Shown in pieces: positions 32,003-42,974 of a DNA stretch of 64,000 nt. A program made the position numbers and the translations under genes. The DNA is from Heterodera schachtii (Eukaryota; Nematoda; Chromadorea; Rhabditida; Heteroderidae): assembly GCA_023374025.1 (NCBI GenBank), contig SIJG01000006.1, positions 1,532,400 to 1,596,399 of the forward strand, given 5' to 3'. Below the pieces are notes generated by a model. It saw nothing but the letters and a program-made list of their open reading frames with translations, ran no database searches and had not been told where the DNA came from. Positions within the stretch are counted from its first letter, which is position 1. The number at the start of each line of letters is the position of its first letter.

Positions 32003-33020
32003 ATGATGCTTCGTTGTAAGACACCATATGTGTATATCATAGAATTCTGAATAAAATGTGTCCTAATTTATTAGTATTTATGTTTTTTTGTGACTCAATT
32101 TTTTTAAAACCGTGCCACTGATAATGCTAACTCGTCGACTTTTTCCATTCTTAAGTTTTGATCGGCAAATATTGTACAGGGTTCACTCTTAATACAATAT
32201 CCGTCATAATGGACACGAAGCAAAAAGCGAAGCAGTTGATTAACGAATTGGGGGAGATCGACGCCCTAATAAACAGCACGGGGCCATTCTCGCGGAGGTT
32301 GACACAATTTATGAGGGTTGGGAGATTATTCATCGGTAATACTGTAGAATTGTGGTCCCGCCGGAAAATAAATTTAAATATTTTATTTTTTTTTCCTGGG
32401 GTTAAAAATGTGCTGATTACGAATCCGAGCTTAGGTTTTAGAAACTCATTGATTTTATCTATGATTTTTTTCTCAAGTACTTGATTTTTCAAAAAAAAAT
32501 TTTTTGTATAAATTTTCTTTTCAAGAATTTGGGTTAAAAAAAAAAGCAAGATCATGAATCTGCATTAATTTTTTGAGAATCAATGTTTTTGTCTATGATT
32601 TTCAACAAATATCATAAAAAATAAACTGCAGCCAAGCGGGCTCGAACCCCAGACCCCTGTCTCAAGGGTCCGGAATCAAATTTCAAAAAATCATAAAGAT
32701 CTAAAAACTTGACTTCTCCGGCCAATCAATAGCTCATTCGAAAGCTCTTTTTGAGCTCTACAACATCCTTTATGCGTTTTTATGCCCGAGTAATTTTCTT
32801 AAATTTATTTTTGAAAAATCAAGTACTTGACAAAAAATCACAGATAAAATCAATGCTTTTGCAAAATCTGAGCTCAGATTCGTAATCAGCACCTTTTTTA
32901 ACCCCAGGAAAAAATAAATTAAAAATTTTAAATTTATTTTCGGGCGGGACCACAATTCTGCAGTATTACCATATACATCGGTAATAAGTAAAATGCCTCC
33001 GCTTGGCTTCGATTAATTAA
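32003..33020. other. Intergenic region with a repeat-interrupted ORF
   Basis: A plus-strand frame at 32208-32334 reads MDTKQKAKQLINELGEIDAL and then INSTGPFSRRLTQFMRVG before running into the inverted repeat that starts at 32335. It could be the first exon of an unknown small coiled-coil gene truncated or interrupted by the repeat. No downstream exon was found before the lustrin gene 3' end. Confidence 0.35.
32335..32972. mobile_element. Foldback element with GGTAATACTG termini and tRNA-like core
   Basis: Left arm begins ggtaatactgtagaattgtg at 32335; right arm, read on the minus strand from 32972, begins ggtaatactgcagaattgtg. Arms of about 230 bases are inverted copies and the repeat at 30804 is a third copy. 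The middle (about 32626-32680) contains, on the minus strand, GGGGTTCGAGCCCGCTTGGC, which looks like a tRNA T-arm/B-box, though no complete tRNA folds. Confidence 0.75.
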
Positions 33021-36000
33021 TTAATTATTTGTTGGCACTGTTCCGTTTTCTGCTGTTCGTTCCCTTTCCTTTCCTTCCTTTTGCTCCTCCCTTTTCTTTG
33101 TCCAATTTCCGTTTGGCGTCGTCCCCATTCCCTCCTCCTCGTCAATCGCAATTAAAGTGACACTTTCCGCCTCGCCGCTTTCATTCAGCGAAGAAAACAT
33201 CACTTCGTAAAATGCGCTGGCCATTGGCTGTTCTTCCGCAATTCTTTGGTATTTTTCGCTCGTCGCTTCGTCCGTCACGAAATCTCTGAGCATTTCGGTG
33301 CCTTTGAAGCGGCTTCCCTCCAGCGCCACGCAGAATCCCTAAACGCCCAATTAGTTTAGTGATGGCATTCGAATGTGCCATTGTTTCCCCTCCCCGTTGG
33401 ACTCGCCTTCTCCGTTCGGTTGCCAATGTCGTCGATGTGCAATTCGAAGCCCGGCCGGCACTGACATGTCATCGACTTCTCACTACAGTAGGCGTTGTCC
33501 ACCACACACTGTTCCGTCACCACTACCGTAGGCAGGCAAAATCCGCCGATGGTTCCGTTGTCGCGCTGCTCAACAGAGTCCATGAAAACAACCGAAGTCA
33601 AATCGTGGCATCTGCCGGCAATGTTCAAAAAGCCTTCGGGGCACTGAAAAGAAAGGGAAAATCATTTGCATAAACTTGTCAAAAATTGACCTGCAAAACG
33701 CATTTGGACTCATGGATTAGCAAGGGAAGCGGACACGCGCAAAACCCTTTGATGCAATGGGTGCCATTTGTTTGAGCCGAACATTGCGAGTCCATTTCAC
33801 AGCCGGGCTGGCCCAAGAAGAACACTCAATGGGCTTTTGTTTATGTAATGGCAACACAAAGGAAGGGATCGTAGTACCATTTTATTGTAGTGAGTGAGTT
33901 ACGGTATCCTCACTTTCCTTTCCCCCTCATCACTTTTCCCTTTCTTCTTTACCCCTCTTCTTTCTCTTTTTCCTTTTCTTCTCTTCCCCTTCTATCTCTC
34001 TCTTTCCTTTCCTTCTCTGTACCATCCCTCCCCTTGGCAATATGAGGAAATGAAAAGGTTAATCATATCTGTGCAAGGGGGTAGTCAAGGGGGGGGGGGG
34101 GGTCATGACGTCGAACGTAAGGGGTCAGCGGGTGTCAAACGCAAGAAATCGGGGGGGGGGCAAAAGAGGAAAAAGGGAGAGAAAAAAGAAAAAGAGGAAG
34201 GAAAAAGGAGAAAAAGCGAAAAAAAGGAGCGTAGAAATCAAGGAAAGTGCAGTGAATAACGTTCGATTAACCCTGAGGAGTGCGATTTGCCGAACGTAAA
34301 AAATAAAGATTTGAAATTAACTATTTCCATTAAGAAATTTCGCTAAAATTTTCCAATTCTGCTACGTTCGACACTCTTTCCTTACGTTCGACGAATTCTG
34401 CTGAAGAAGATTCGTCGAACGTAAGAGGAGAGGCTGAAAAATTCCTAAAATTTTGCTTTTAAAAAAAATATTCATTAAAATTAAAAAAAAAGTTGGCTTG
34501 TAATCGCAAAAGTCTAAAATTTTTTGGTAAAAATCTGGAACGAATAGCACTCAAATTGTCAAAAATTTTCCCGGCGGCGCCTATCGGCACCGCCGGACCT
34601 TCCCCCTGTCCCCAAAGCGTTTTTTAAAAACAAAAAAGTCGTCTCCTGGCTATAAAATTCGCAAAAATTTGGAAATTTGTTGAAAATCTGTTAAAAAATT
34701 GCACTAAATTTTAAAAAAAAGTTCCGGCGGCGCCTAGCGGCACCGCCGCCCCCCGCCCCCTCCAAAATTTTTTTTTGAAAAAACCGCGCCGCAAAAAACG
34801 TGTTCGAATAGCAAAAAAAAAAAAAAAAGTCTTCACTGGGCAAATAAGAAAATGGTCGAACGTAGGAAAATGGGGCTTTGACCCCCCCATGGGTGGGTCA
34901 AAGTCGAACGTAAGACCCCTTCACTGACCACCCCCTTGCACAGGTATGAGGTTAATTATGATTCTCATTTTTCGCTCACTTCGTTTACACATCCCACCAA
35001 TGTTGACCATGTTCGGGGGACAACGTTCCCAGCGACGAAATGCGTCGGCGATGTCAAAATTGGCCAAATCCGTTGCGGCGGAAGTGCCGTTAGTGGTGCC
35101 ATTTGTTGTTGCGGTGCTTCTGACAAATGGCCCGGCGGCACTTCCATTCGCGGCACTTTCTCTGTTTTCGTATTTTGGTGGCGAAAATTGAGCGGCAAAC
35201 GGAGGAGAAAAAGGAGGCCGAGCAGAAGCAGAATTCAATTGGTTTTCAGAGGAAGAAGAAAAGGGCGAAGCGACGGCCGAATTGGGGGACAAACCATCGG
35301 ACAGAGAGGAGGACAAAGCGGAATTGGCACGGAACACAAACTGAATGAAGCATGGAATGAATAGCACCCCAAATTCACACAATTCACCAACAGCAGAAGG
35401 GAGGGGGGGAGGGGAGGGGAGGGGAGCCTTTCACCCGTCCCTCCCCCCCCCCCCCCCCCCTTCACAAAGGAGGGTGGCCAGGTGAGTCGGTGGAGTTTCG
35501 GAACCAAATTTTGTGGGTGGATGGAGCGCCCCGGGTTCTTAAGAAAAGAACTCTCCTTTTTGAGAATGGGACGGAATGCCGAGATATGACGTGCCAAACT
35601 TTTTAATGATTTATGATCCCATTTCGCCGTGGCCATGTCTTTTAGGAGTTCAAATTTGGTTCCAAAACTCCACAGATACCAATGGTCACCCTCCGTTGTC
35701 AGCAGCACCCCAAAGTCACCTGATTGTCCAGCGGAACAGTTGTGCTGAATTTTCAAATGCGTTCCTTTGCTTAACTAATTAGCTAATTATATTAATTACC
35801 AGCAATGCGCGTTTCTCCCGTCGGGGAAATTGGAATAGCAAGTGAACCCTTTGGGACATCGGACCCACGTGGAGCATTGTTGGCCAAGTCCGCTGGCGGA
35901 GTCCAACAACGGTCTGAACCCAAAGGCAAACATTGGAAAGAGTTATTTATTGCTAATTTCTGTTTCCCTTTCCCCTTTTACCTGCTCCACGGCGGACAAC

Positions 36001-39000
36001 TCGCCACAACCATTGAAACATTGGTGGCCGCCGCTGTGCCGGCATTTCCGAACATTGCGGCGCCGTACGCTGAGTAAGGGTTGCTCGGATAGCCCCCAAA
36101 ATTGGCCTCCGGCGTCGACTGTGCGGCGAAAGGGGCGGTCGCCTGCTGAATCTGTTGCAGCTGCCGCTGCTGTACGCCTTGGATTTGTTGGTTCTGTTTC
36201 GGCTGTTGGTACGCTGCCGCTGCTCCATAAATTTGCTGCTGTTGCGGCTGTCCTTGGATTTGTCCTTGAAACTGTCCTTGAAATTGCTGCTGTCCCCCGG
36301 CACTTTTCGTCGCTTCTCCGCCACTGCTGCCGCACCCTTCGGCTTTTGTCATTGTCATCATTCTGTCAAATGCCTGTCCATGTTTCTGCTGTATTTCTTG
36401 CATTGCCAACGACCCGTCCATCGGATAAATCACTTCGCCACCCTTTTGCTGTTGATAAACCCAATTGGTGCCCTTGGGCGGAAAGGCGGCCAAGGCAAAG
36501 GGCGACGACCAACTGCCTCCTAAATGAATTTTTTTATCTTTGTTTAAATTGTCCATTTCCTTTCCTCCCTTCACCTCTCTCTCTCTTTCCCACCCTCTCT
36601 TTTCTCTCGCTCTCTCTCTTTCTCTCTCCCCTCTCTCTCTCTCTTTCCCACCCTCTCTTTTCTCTCGCTCTCTCTCTTTCTCTCTCCCCTCTCTCTCTCT
36701 CTTTCCCACCCTCTCTTTCTCTCTCGCTCTCTCTCTCCTCCCTCTTCTCCATCCCTCTCTATCATATGACCTGATAAAAATGTTGTCGGTGCGCAACAAA
36801 ACGAATGTTGTTTTTCGGCTGAGTAAACGCATTGGTACGGTCCGTTGGTCGGACACGGACTCAGTGCCATGTGACAGACCGGCGGTGCCGGGAAGTCATC
36901 CGCGGCGGCACCGGGTCCAATGCCCATGTACGGTATTTGGCCAGCGGGGCAAAAGCCTAACAAAAAAAGGAATGAATGGCAATGAAAAACAACGGGCCAA
37001 AAAGACCACTTTTACCATCGTAACGATTGTCCATGGCCACTGAGCAGCAGACATGAGTGTTGGCCAAAGTCGAACGTTTACAGCGATAGCCAACTGGGGC
37101 AAGACTAAACGCGGAGAAGGGTCGGAGGGGAAAGGAAAGTGCCAAAAAAGGAAAGTGCCAAAAAAAGTGCCAAAAAGAAGTCGTCCGCTCACCTCGGAAG
37201 AAGGGTCGCAAATCCGATTTTTACCATTCACTTAAGTGCAATTGTAAAATTGGAAAATAAAGCTCATTCATTGGTGGCCCACTTGGGTCGACAAATGCGA
37301 ATCCGCTGACACATTCGGGCAAATGATTGTCCACCACAGAGCAGCACAAATGCTGATTCGGCCCGTTTTTGGAGGACGTGCATTCGTAGCCGGAGGGGCA
37401 ACTGCGTTTGCTTCCCTTGGGACATGCCAACGGGCGCTTCCCATACAAATAGGGGGCACGCCCGTGCGGACATTGCAATTGGCTGGCACGCGTGCGGCAA
37501 CAAATCGCGCGGTCTTTGGAGCCCTCGCAACTGTTCAAATAAAGGGACTAACGCTATGAAATTGAACAAAATTTGGCTACGTGTAGCCATCCGGGCAATT
37601 GTTGGCCATCCAATTGCAACCCAACGGTTTGCGCGACCCCTCCACCAAAAACGGAGAAGCGCCGGGCGGACACCGATCCCACGCCGGACAACAATACTAA
37701 ACGGGAAAAGCCGAGCCGAATTGGTTCATTTCCCAGACAATCGCACGTAATTGTCGTCGGTGGCCAAGCTGCACTCGTACTCCTCCGGACATTCGTCGTC
37801 CCTTTCCGTCGTGCACTGTTGCGGCACGCGACTCCCAAGCGCAAAGAAAGGCAACGGAAAAAGGGGGGAAAATGCCAATAAAGGAGCAAAGTGTGAAAAA
37901 CAAAAATTACTGAGCCATCCTTCAGACATTTGGAAATGACTTTTGGCACTCCGCCGATTTTGGAAGAGAAAGAGGAGTGATGGCGAGGCGAATGAGTGGA
38001 CGAAGCAGAAGAAGAAGCGGATAAAGAGGAGGAGGAGGAGGAGGAAGAGGCGGCCGAAGGAACGAAGCCAATGGTCGGCCCATCCCGCGGCATGCAGCAA
38101 ATCTCAAGGCCCGGCACGGACGAACGCACGCAGTGCGACCCCTCGGGGCAGCCGGCCTCCTCGTCGCCACAGGTCAAAACCTGAAAACGGAGGCCAACGA
38201 ACACTTTGAAATGAGACGACGGCACTTTGGGAAGGTATGCAAAAAGAGTGCACCCCAAAAAGTCGCCAGTAGACTTTTTGGACCATAACTTTGTTCAGCA
38301 TTCTTGGTGTTGTTCGATAAATTTATGTGTTTATTATTAATAGGCAAAATATCAAAAATTTTCGTTAAGTTTCAAAAAAAGTTATGGCCAGAGGAACTCA
38401 AAAACCTAGTTTTTCGAACTCTTTTTGCCCTGATTTTTTTGTACATGAATAAATAATTTGCAGGTTGATAGAGTTTTTCAAATGCTTTCGAACAATACCA
38501 AGATTATTTCATTTGGTTGAGAAAGAAAAAAGTTATGGTCCAAAAATTCGCTCGGCGACGTTTTTTCCTGGTCCGATCCAAAAACGCCCTTTCACTGATT
38601 TAATCATTTATCCGATCATTCAATCGATTCATTTGCTTTCGCTTGCCTGTCGCGGCGCGATGAACACCGGCTTGCGACTTTTCTTGGCACATTTTGGCTG
38701 TGCCTTGCAACACACGCCTTTACTTCCGCCGCCAATGCAAATATATCCGACGGGGCACGCCTTTTATAGAGTGAGTAAACTGACCAGAACATTGAGATCA
38801 AAAGAATGCCTGAATTTGGTTGACAACGCATTGCTTCTCCGTTTGACGAAAGGCCATTTGGGCATTTGGGCGCTGCGGCGGCGTAACGGACCAATTGGGC
38901 GGACCGTGCCGCGCTGAGGTCGGCCAACAGAGAGGACATGGCACGCCGTTTGGAGGCAGTGGAAGAGACGGCACTGAGCACCGCTGCCGTGAACGATCCG

Positions 39001-42000
39001 ATGCGCGAACTTTTGACAGAATATGATGAAAAATGGAGAAGGAGAGAGTGAGTGAGAGATAGAGACAGGGCGAGAGGGGAAGAGGAGAGAAGTAAAAGAT
39101 AAGGGGAGAGAGACAAGGGGAAAAAGAGAGAGGGGAGAGAAGAGAGCGTTAGAGTTAGAGAGAGGGAGAGAAACAGAAAAAGGGAGAGAGGCGGAGAGGA
39201 GAGAGCGTTAGAGTGAAAGAGATAGAGACAGGGGGAGAGAGTGATCGAAAGCTGATTTGTGAAATTAACGCTCATTAGCACAACTTGGTCGAGCTTTGAG
39301 TGCCGGAGCAGCATAGATAGAAGCCGGGCACATTGCTCGACTGAAGGCATTGGAAGCCGAGCGGACAGTTGTCGTCATCCGGGAGACAGGCCACGTTCGA
39401 ATCGGAACCGGGGATCACATAGGCCGTCCTTTCCTGGGGGCACTAAACGGATGCCAAATGTTTCGTGCCATTGGAGCAAATCAATTTGTTATTGCCTCTC
39501 CCCCCCCCCCCCCCATAGTCGGTGCCCTTTTTTGCCTTTGCGTCCGCTGAACAGCAAAACCATTCGCCCATCGACGACTGAACGCAAGACGACCCCTCCG
39601 GGCATTCCCTCGGCTGCGATGGGTGGCATCGCTGCATAATACAAAATTTATGGTGCCAATTTCATTTTTACACCTTTGCGCCGGCCGAAGTCAGCAGCGG
39701 TGCCATTCCCCGAGGGCATTCGCCGCTTTTCCCCCGGGCGCACATTCTTTCACATGCTTCTCTGTCGGCAAATCGATCTAAAGCGAAGCGAAACCTCTTC
39801 AATGAAATGGCAAATATTTGGAGATTGTTTACTCGTCGAGCCGCCACACCCCGAATAAGTGAAGGGCAAACAACTGGACGAAGGGCCATCAAAATACCTG
39901 TGCCAATTTCAATTGTAAATCAATGCCAATTGAGCACTCTCGACCAGATAAACTCTGATCAAAAATGCCAACAATTGGAGGAATGGCCCACCAAAAAGTG
40001 CCGGGCTTCTGACTCAGGCAAGTGTGGCCAATGCTGCGCGGACTTGTGCATGCGGTTTCCTGGTGCGGACAGCAATAGCCTGTGCCACAATTAGATATAA
40101 AATGCCGAAATGGAATTCGAATTGCCTCTGCCGTTGCACCAGCTGCCCTCGGGGCAATTCGCATTCTCCGCGCATCGCTGCACATAATCGCCGTCGTCGT
40201 TGAGAGGCGCCACTCCGTCGCAAGCTGACAAATGAACTCGGAAGAATTAGCAATTCAATTAAGCTCGTTCAAAGCATGCTCTTACCGCTTCTGATGCTCG
40301 GCTGGCAAATGCTTTCGCAGTCGCTTTTGGTCAAGAAATTGTTGCCACTGCCACCGCAACCTGAGAAAATTAACAAAATAAGTGAGTGAGTGATCGACAT
40401 AAGCGGGGTAATTAAACTGATTACTCTAAGTGGAAAGAATTAATCTCTTTTCGCCAAAGTGGAGAGAGGAGTAATTAGCTTATTTCAGCTGGTTAATTAA
40501 GCATTTAGGTACCGTAATATTGGAATGGTTCGCACTGCGATTTTTCCGGGTTGTAGCTCCATCGGTTTATCTTTGAATTTGCTTTTTATTGGCCTTTCGT
40601 CTCATTTTCAACCAACCGTAACGAATCCACCAAAGCAGGCATTGCCAGCAGAAACGGGCTCCTTTTTCAAAAGATTTTCAGTTTAAATAGTGCCAATTTG
40701 GATTTGTTTTCATTCACCCGGCACACTTCCTCCGGATTTGAACAGCACACGAAATTGGACCCAAAACGGGGCTGAGAGCAGCCGTACTGAGATGGGCACG
40801 AGTCGTGCGCATTTGACAGGGCATCCCCCGGTACACACGTGGCCAATGCGGGCCCGGCACGAAGGCCAATGCCGCCCTGGGGGCATTGGGCTAAAAGGAG
40901 GGAGCACAATGGACGAAATGCCAAAAAGGGAAATTCACTTACTCTCAAAGCAAAAGCCTTCGCATTGCTCCAACGAATCGAAATTATTTGCGTTGCCACC
41001 GCATTGCGAAAACTGAGAAAAACAATTTAATATTGAAGATGCTTAGCTCTAAAAATGTACCTGAAATGAACGGCAAGAGCCGGTTGAGCCGTCGAAGTAA
41101 AAGCGCGAAAGTGCCGGCACTCCGCGCGCTTGGCACGGAATTCCCGGGTCCTTTGGCAGTCCGCAAACGTGGTCTGAAATCGGAGGGAAAATCAAACAAA
41201 CGGACAGATCTTCTGATAATTCAGGGGCTAAAATCGCAAATTGACTGATCAGCCGAACAGTGCCAAACTTTGACTGACCTGGCGATGGGCAGCAGTACTG
41301 GTGCCCATTATTCGTCACGCATTGGAAATTGTTAGGGCACGGGTTTCCCCGCTCGTTTGAGCACTGAGTGATGCCGCCCAGCGGACTCCCCGCCGGGCAC
41401 ACGCCTTTGCTGGGGCAGCAACGCCCCTGGCGACATCCGTAGCCCGTGGGACATAAAAAGCAAAGCGAACTCGTCAATTAATTAACTAATTAATCAATCG
41501 CATTTGGCATCGAAAACTCACATGGATCGGATGCTGAGCACGGATTTGGCTGCATCAAAGGAGCTTCGCCGCCACAAACGTCTGAAAAGAAAGCTTTTGT
41601 TTTTGTTTTCTTTGTCATTTCCACCGATTGGAGCGTTGGAAGTGTCCGAGCAGCAAATGCCCGTGTTAAACATTGAGCTTTGGGTGCACAAAAAGCCACT
41701 TGGACAAGAACTAAACGACAAATGAAGCGTTAAACTTTAATAAATATTTTTTTTTATTAATCGCTCAAAAGCCGAAAAAAACGAACAGCGAATCGGCCGA
41801 ATTGCATTGGACGTGCGAACCCGTGGTCGGATGCACATAACCGGCTTAATAAAAAGAGACTGATTAGTCCGCTTTTGCCCGTTAATTGGCCACCAGAATT
41901 GGCCGGACACCCAAAATCGCGTCCGCAACACCGCGTGAAGGAACCGCCGACCAAATTGCAGCCGAACCCAGTGGGACAGCCGGACGGGGCGGACATTGCG

Positions 42001-42974
42001 CATGACTTTGGCAGTCCGGTGAGAGGCTTAAAAAGTGGGGGGGGGGCGGGAGAGATGAAATGAAAATTAAATTTCACCTCAAAAAAAGTGACTTGGTTGC
42101 CCGCACACAAAGTCGCCTCTTGCAACAAATCCACCGCGGTCTGACAACAGTAGGAAATGCCGGTGCGCTGGTGCAATGTGCAGAGAAAACTGTCGGGACA
42201 GCTCGAAATTGACGGGTTGCAGGCCACCGGCGCGCCGAGTTTGGTCAGCGGAGTGCCACCGGAGCAAAGATCGTCTGGGGAAGGAATGGACGGATAAGCT
42301 AACAAATGCCAATGGCAAGGCCAACCCATGGACACCAATTTGCTAATTGGTCCCAAAATCAGCAAATTGGCCAGTTTCAGTGTTTGTCAGTCCATTCTTC
42401 CAATTTGGGCCTTTTTCACTCCCTTCCACCCAATTTTGGCACTTTCATTATGCCAATAAGGCCCACCCGGAGCTTGGAACTGCGGTTCTTTGATGACCCT
42501 TTCCGCTTCGTCAATGCCGTCTTCCGCTTGCGGCGGCGGTGCGTCCATAATTTGTCTCTGTGGGTCCGACGGTGACACTGATGCGTGTTCGCACTCCAAA
42601 AGTTCGGCATTGAACCGCTTTCCGGAAGGACAGTCGCGCTTTGCCAATGACCTTAAGTGACAAATGCCAATTAAGTCATTAATAAAAATCGTTTCGTCGG
42701 AATGTTCCAACGGACCCGTCCGTGTTGCAGTACAAATAGGAAGTGTTCACCGCCGGGTGCGGCTTCTTTCTGAATTCCTTCGGGTCGCACTTGTCAATTC
42801 GCGTGAGCTGAGCAGAGATTGGGCAGGGGACGAGCTGAAATGGAAAATGAAATAAATGAAATGGAAAAGAAAAGAAATTGGCTAAATTAATTAGTTAGTT
42901 AATTATGTAATTAGGCAAATTACCAGCAGCGAAAAGCAGCAAAAAGCGAAGAAAAAGCTCCAATTGGAAGACAT
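33021..42974 (-). CDS. Giant secreted Kunitz/lustrin cysteine-rich protein
   Basis: A secreted matrix or protease-inhibitor protein of about 1750 residues in 37 exons, from 42974-42924 (signal peptide MSSNWSFFFAFCCFSLL) to 33338-33021. Many lustrin modules recur (pattern CP..G....C....CP.GF.C......CC), e.g. CPANSAGYVHPTTGSHVQCN. Kunitz domains: exons 41173-41061 and 41012-40943 (CGLPKDPGIPCQARG); 40661-40617, 40570-40513 and 40360-40286 (WSYNPEKSQCEPFQYYGCGG); 40079-39992, 39897-39833 and 39777-39674 (YFDGPSSSCLPFTYSGCGG). A Gln-rich exon is 36519-35982, a Ser/Thr-rich exon 35340-34980, an EB-like module 33824-33691 and 33643-33407, and exon 33338-33021 looks SEA-like. Five introns use GC donors. 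Single-base excesses at 38758 and 37092-37093 and an AT acceptor at 41454-41453 break the model, and the 38180-37747 joins are uncertain. Fits cuticle/extracellular proteins of nematodes; no specific ortholog assigned. Confidence 0.85.
34064..34948. mobile_element. 885-bp element with inverted ends and 8-bp target duplication, inside a lustrin-gene intron
   Basis: Ends are CATATCTGTGCAAGGGGGTA at left and, on the other strand, CATACCTGTGCAAGGGGGTG at right. Both are followed by inverted tcgaacgtaag motifs. The 8-mer aggttaat occurs directly outside each end (34056-34063 and 34949-34956). The interior holds a 15-G run, repeated tcgaacgtaag words and two tandem units with ggcggcgcct hairpins (near 34574 and 34735). 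No transposase. The 8-bp duplication fits a hAT-type non-autonomous element. Confidence 0.85.
36562..36760. repeat. CT-repeat tract in a lustrin-gene intron
   Basis: Three near-identical tandem units of about 60-68 bases made of ctctctcttt and cccaccctctctttt words, between exons 36956-36771 and 36519-35982. Confidence 0.88.
38261..38559. repeat. Foldback repeat inside a GC-AG intron of the lustrin gene
   Basis: Left arm gtcgcc...tttttggaccataacttt and tcttggtgttgttcga is repeated inverted at right (ttcgaacaataccaagatta ... agttatggtccaaaaa ... ggcgac). Arms are about 60-100 bases with a diverged centre. Shares the accaagatt and agttatgg words with repeats at 49687, 52080, 57500 and 60620. 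Confidence 0.7.
39035..39250. repeat. GA-rich tract in a lustrin-gene intron
   Basis: Purine-rich gagagagaaa repeats on the plus strand between exons 39442-39285 and 39009-38810. Confidence 0.85.

Noticed and set aside
35842..36774. 310-aa plus-strand ORF
   Set aside because: Antisense of the Gln-rich lustrin-gene exon and the neighbouring CT repeat.
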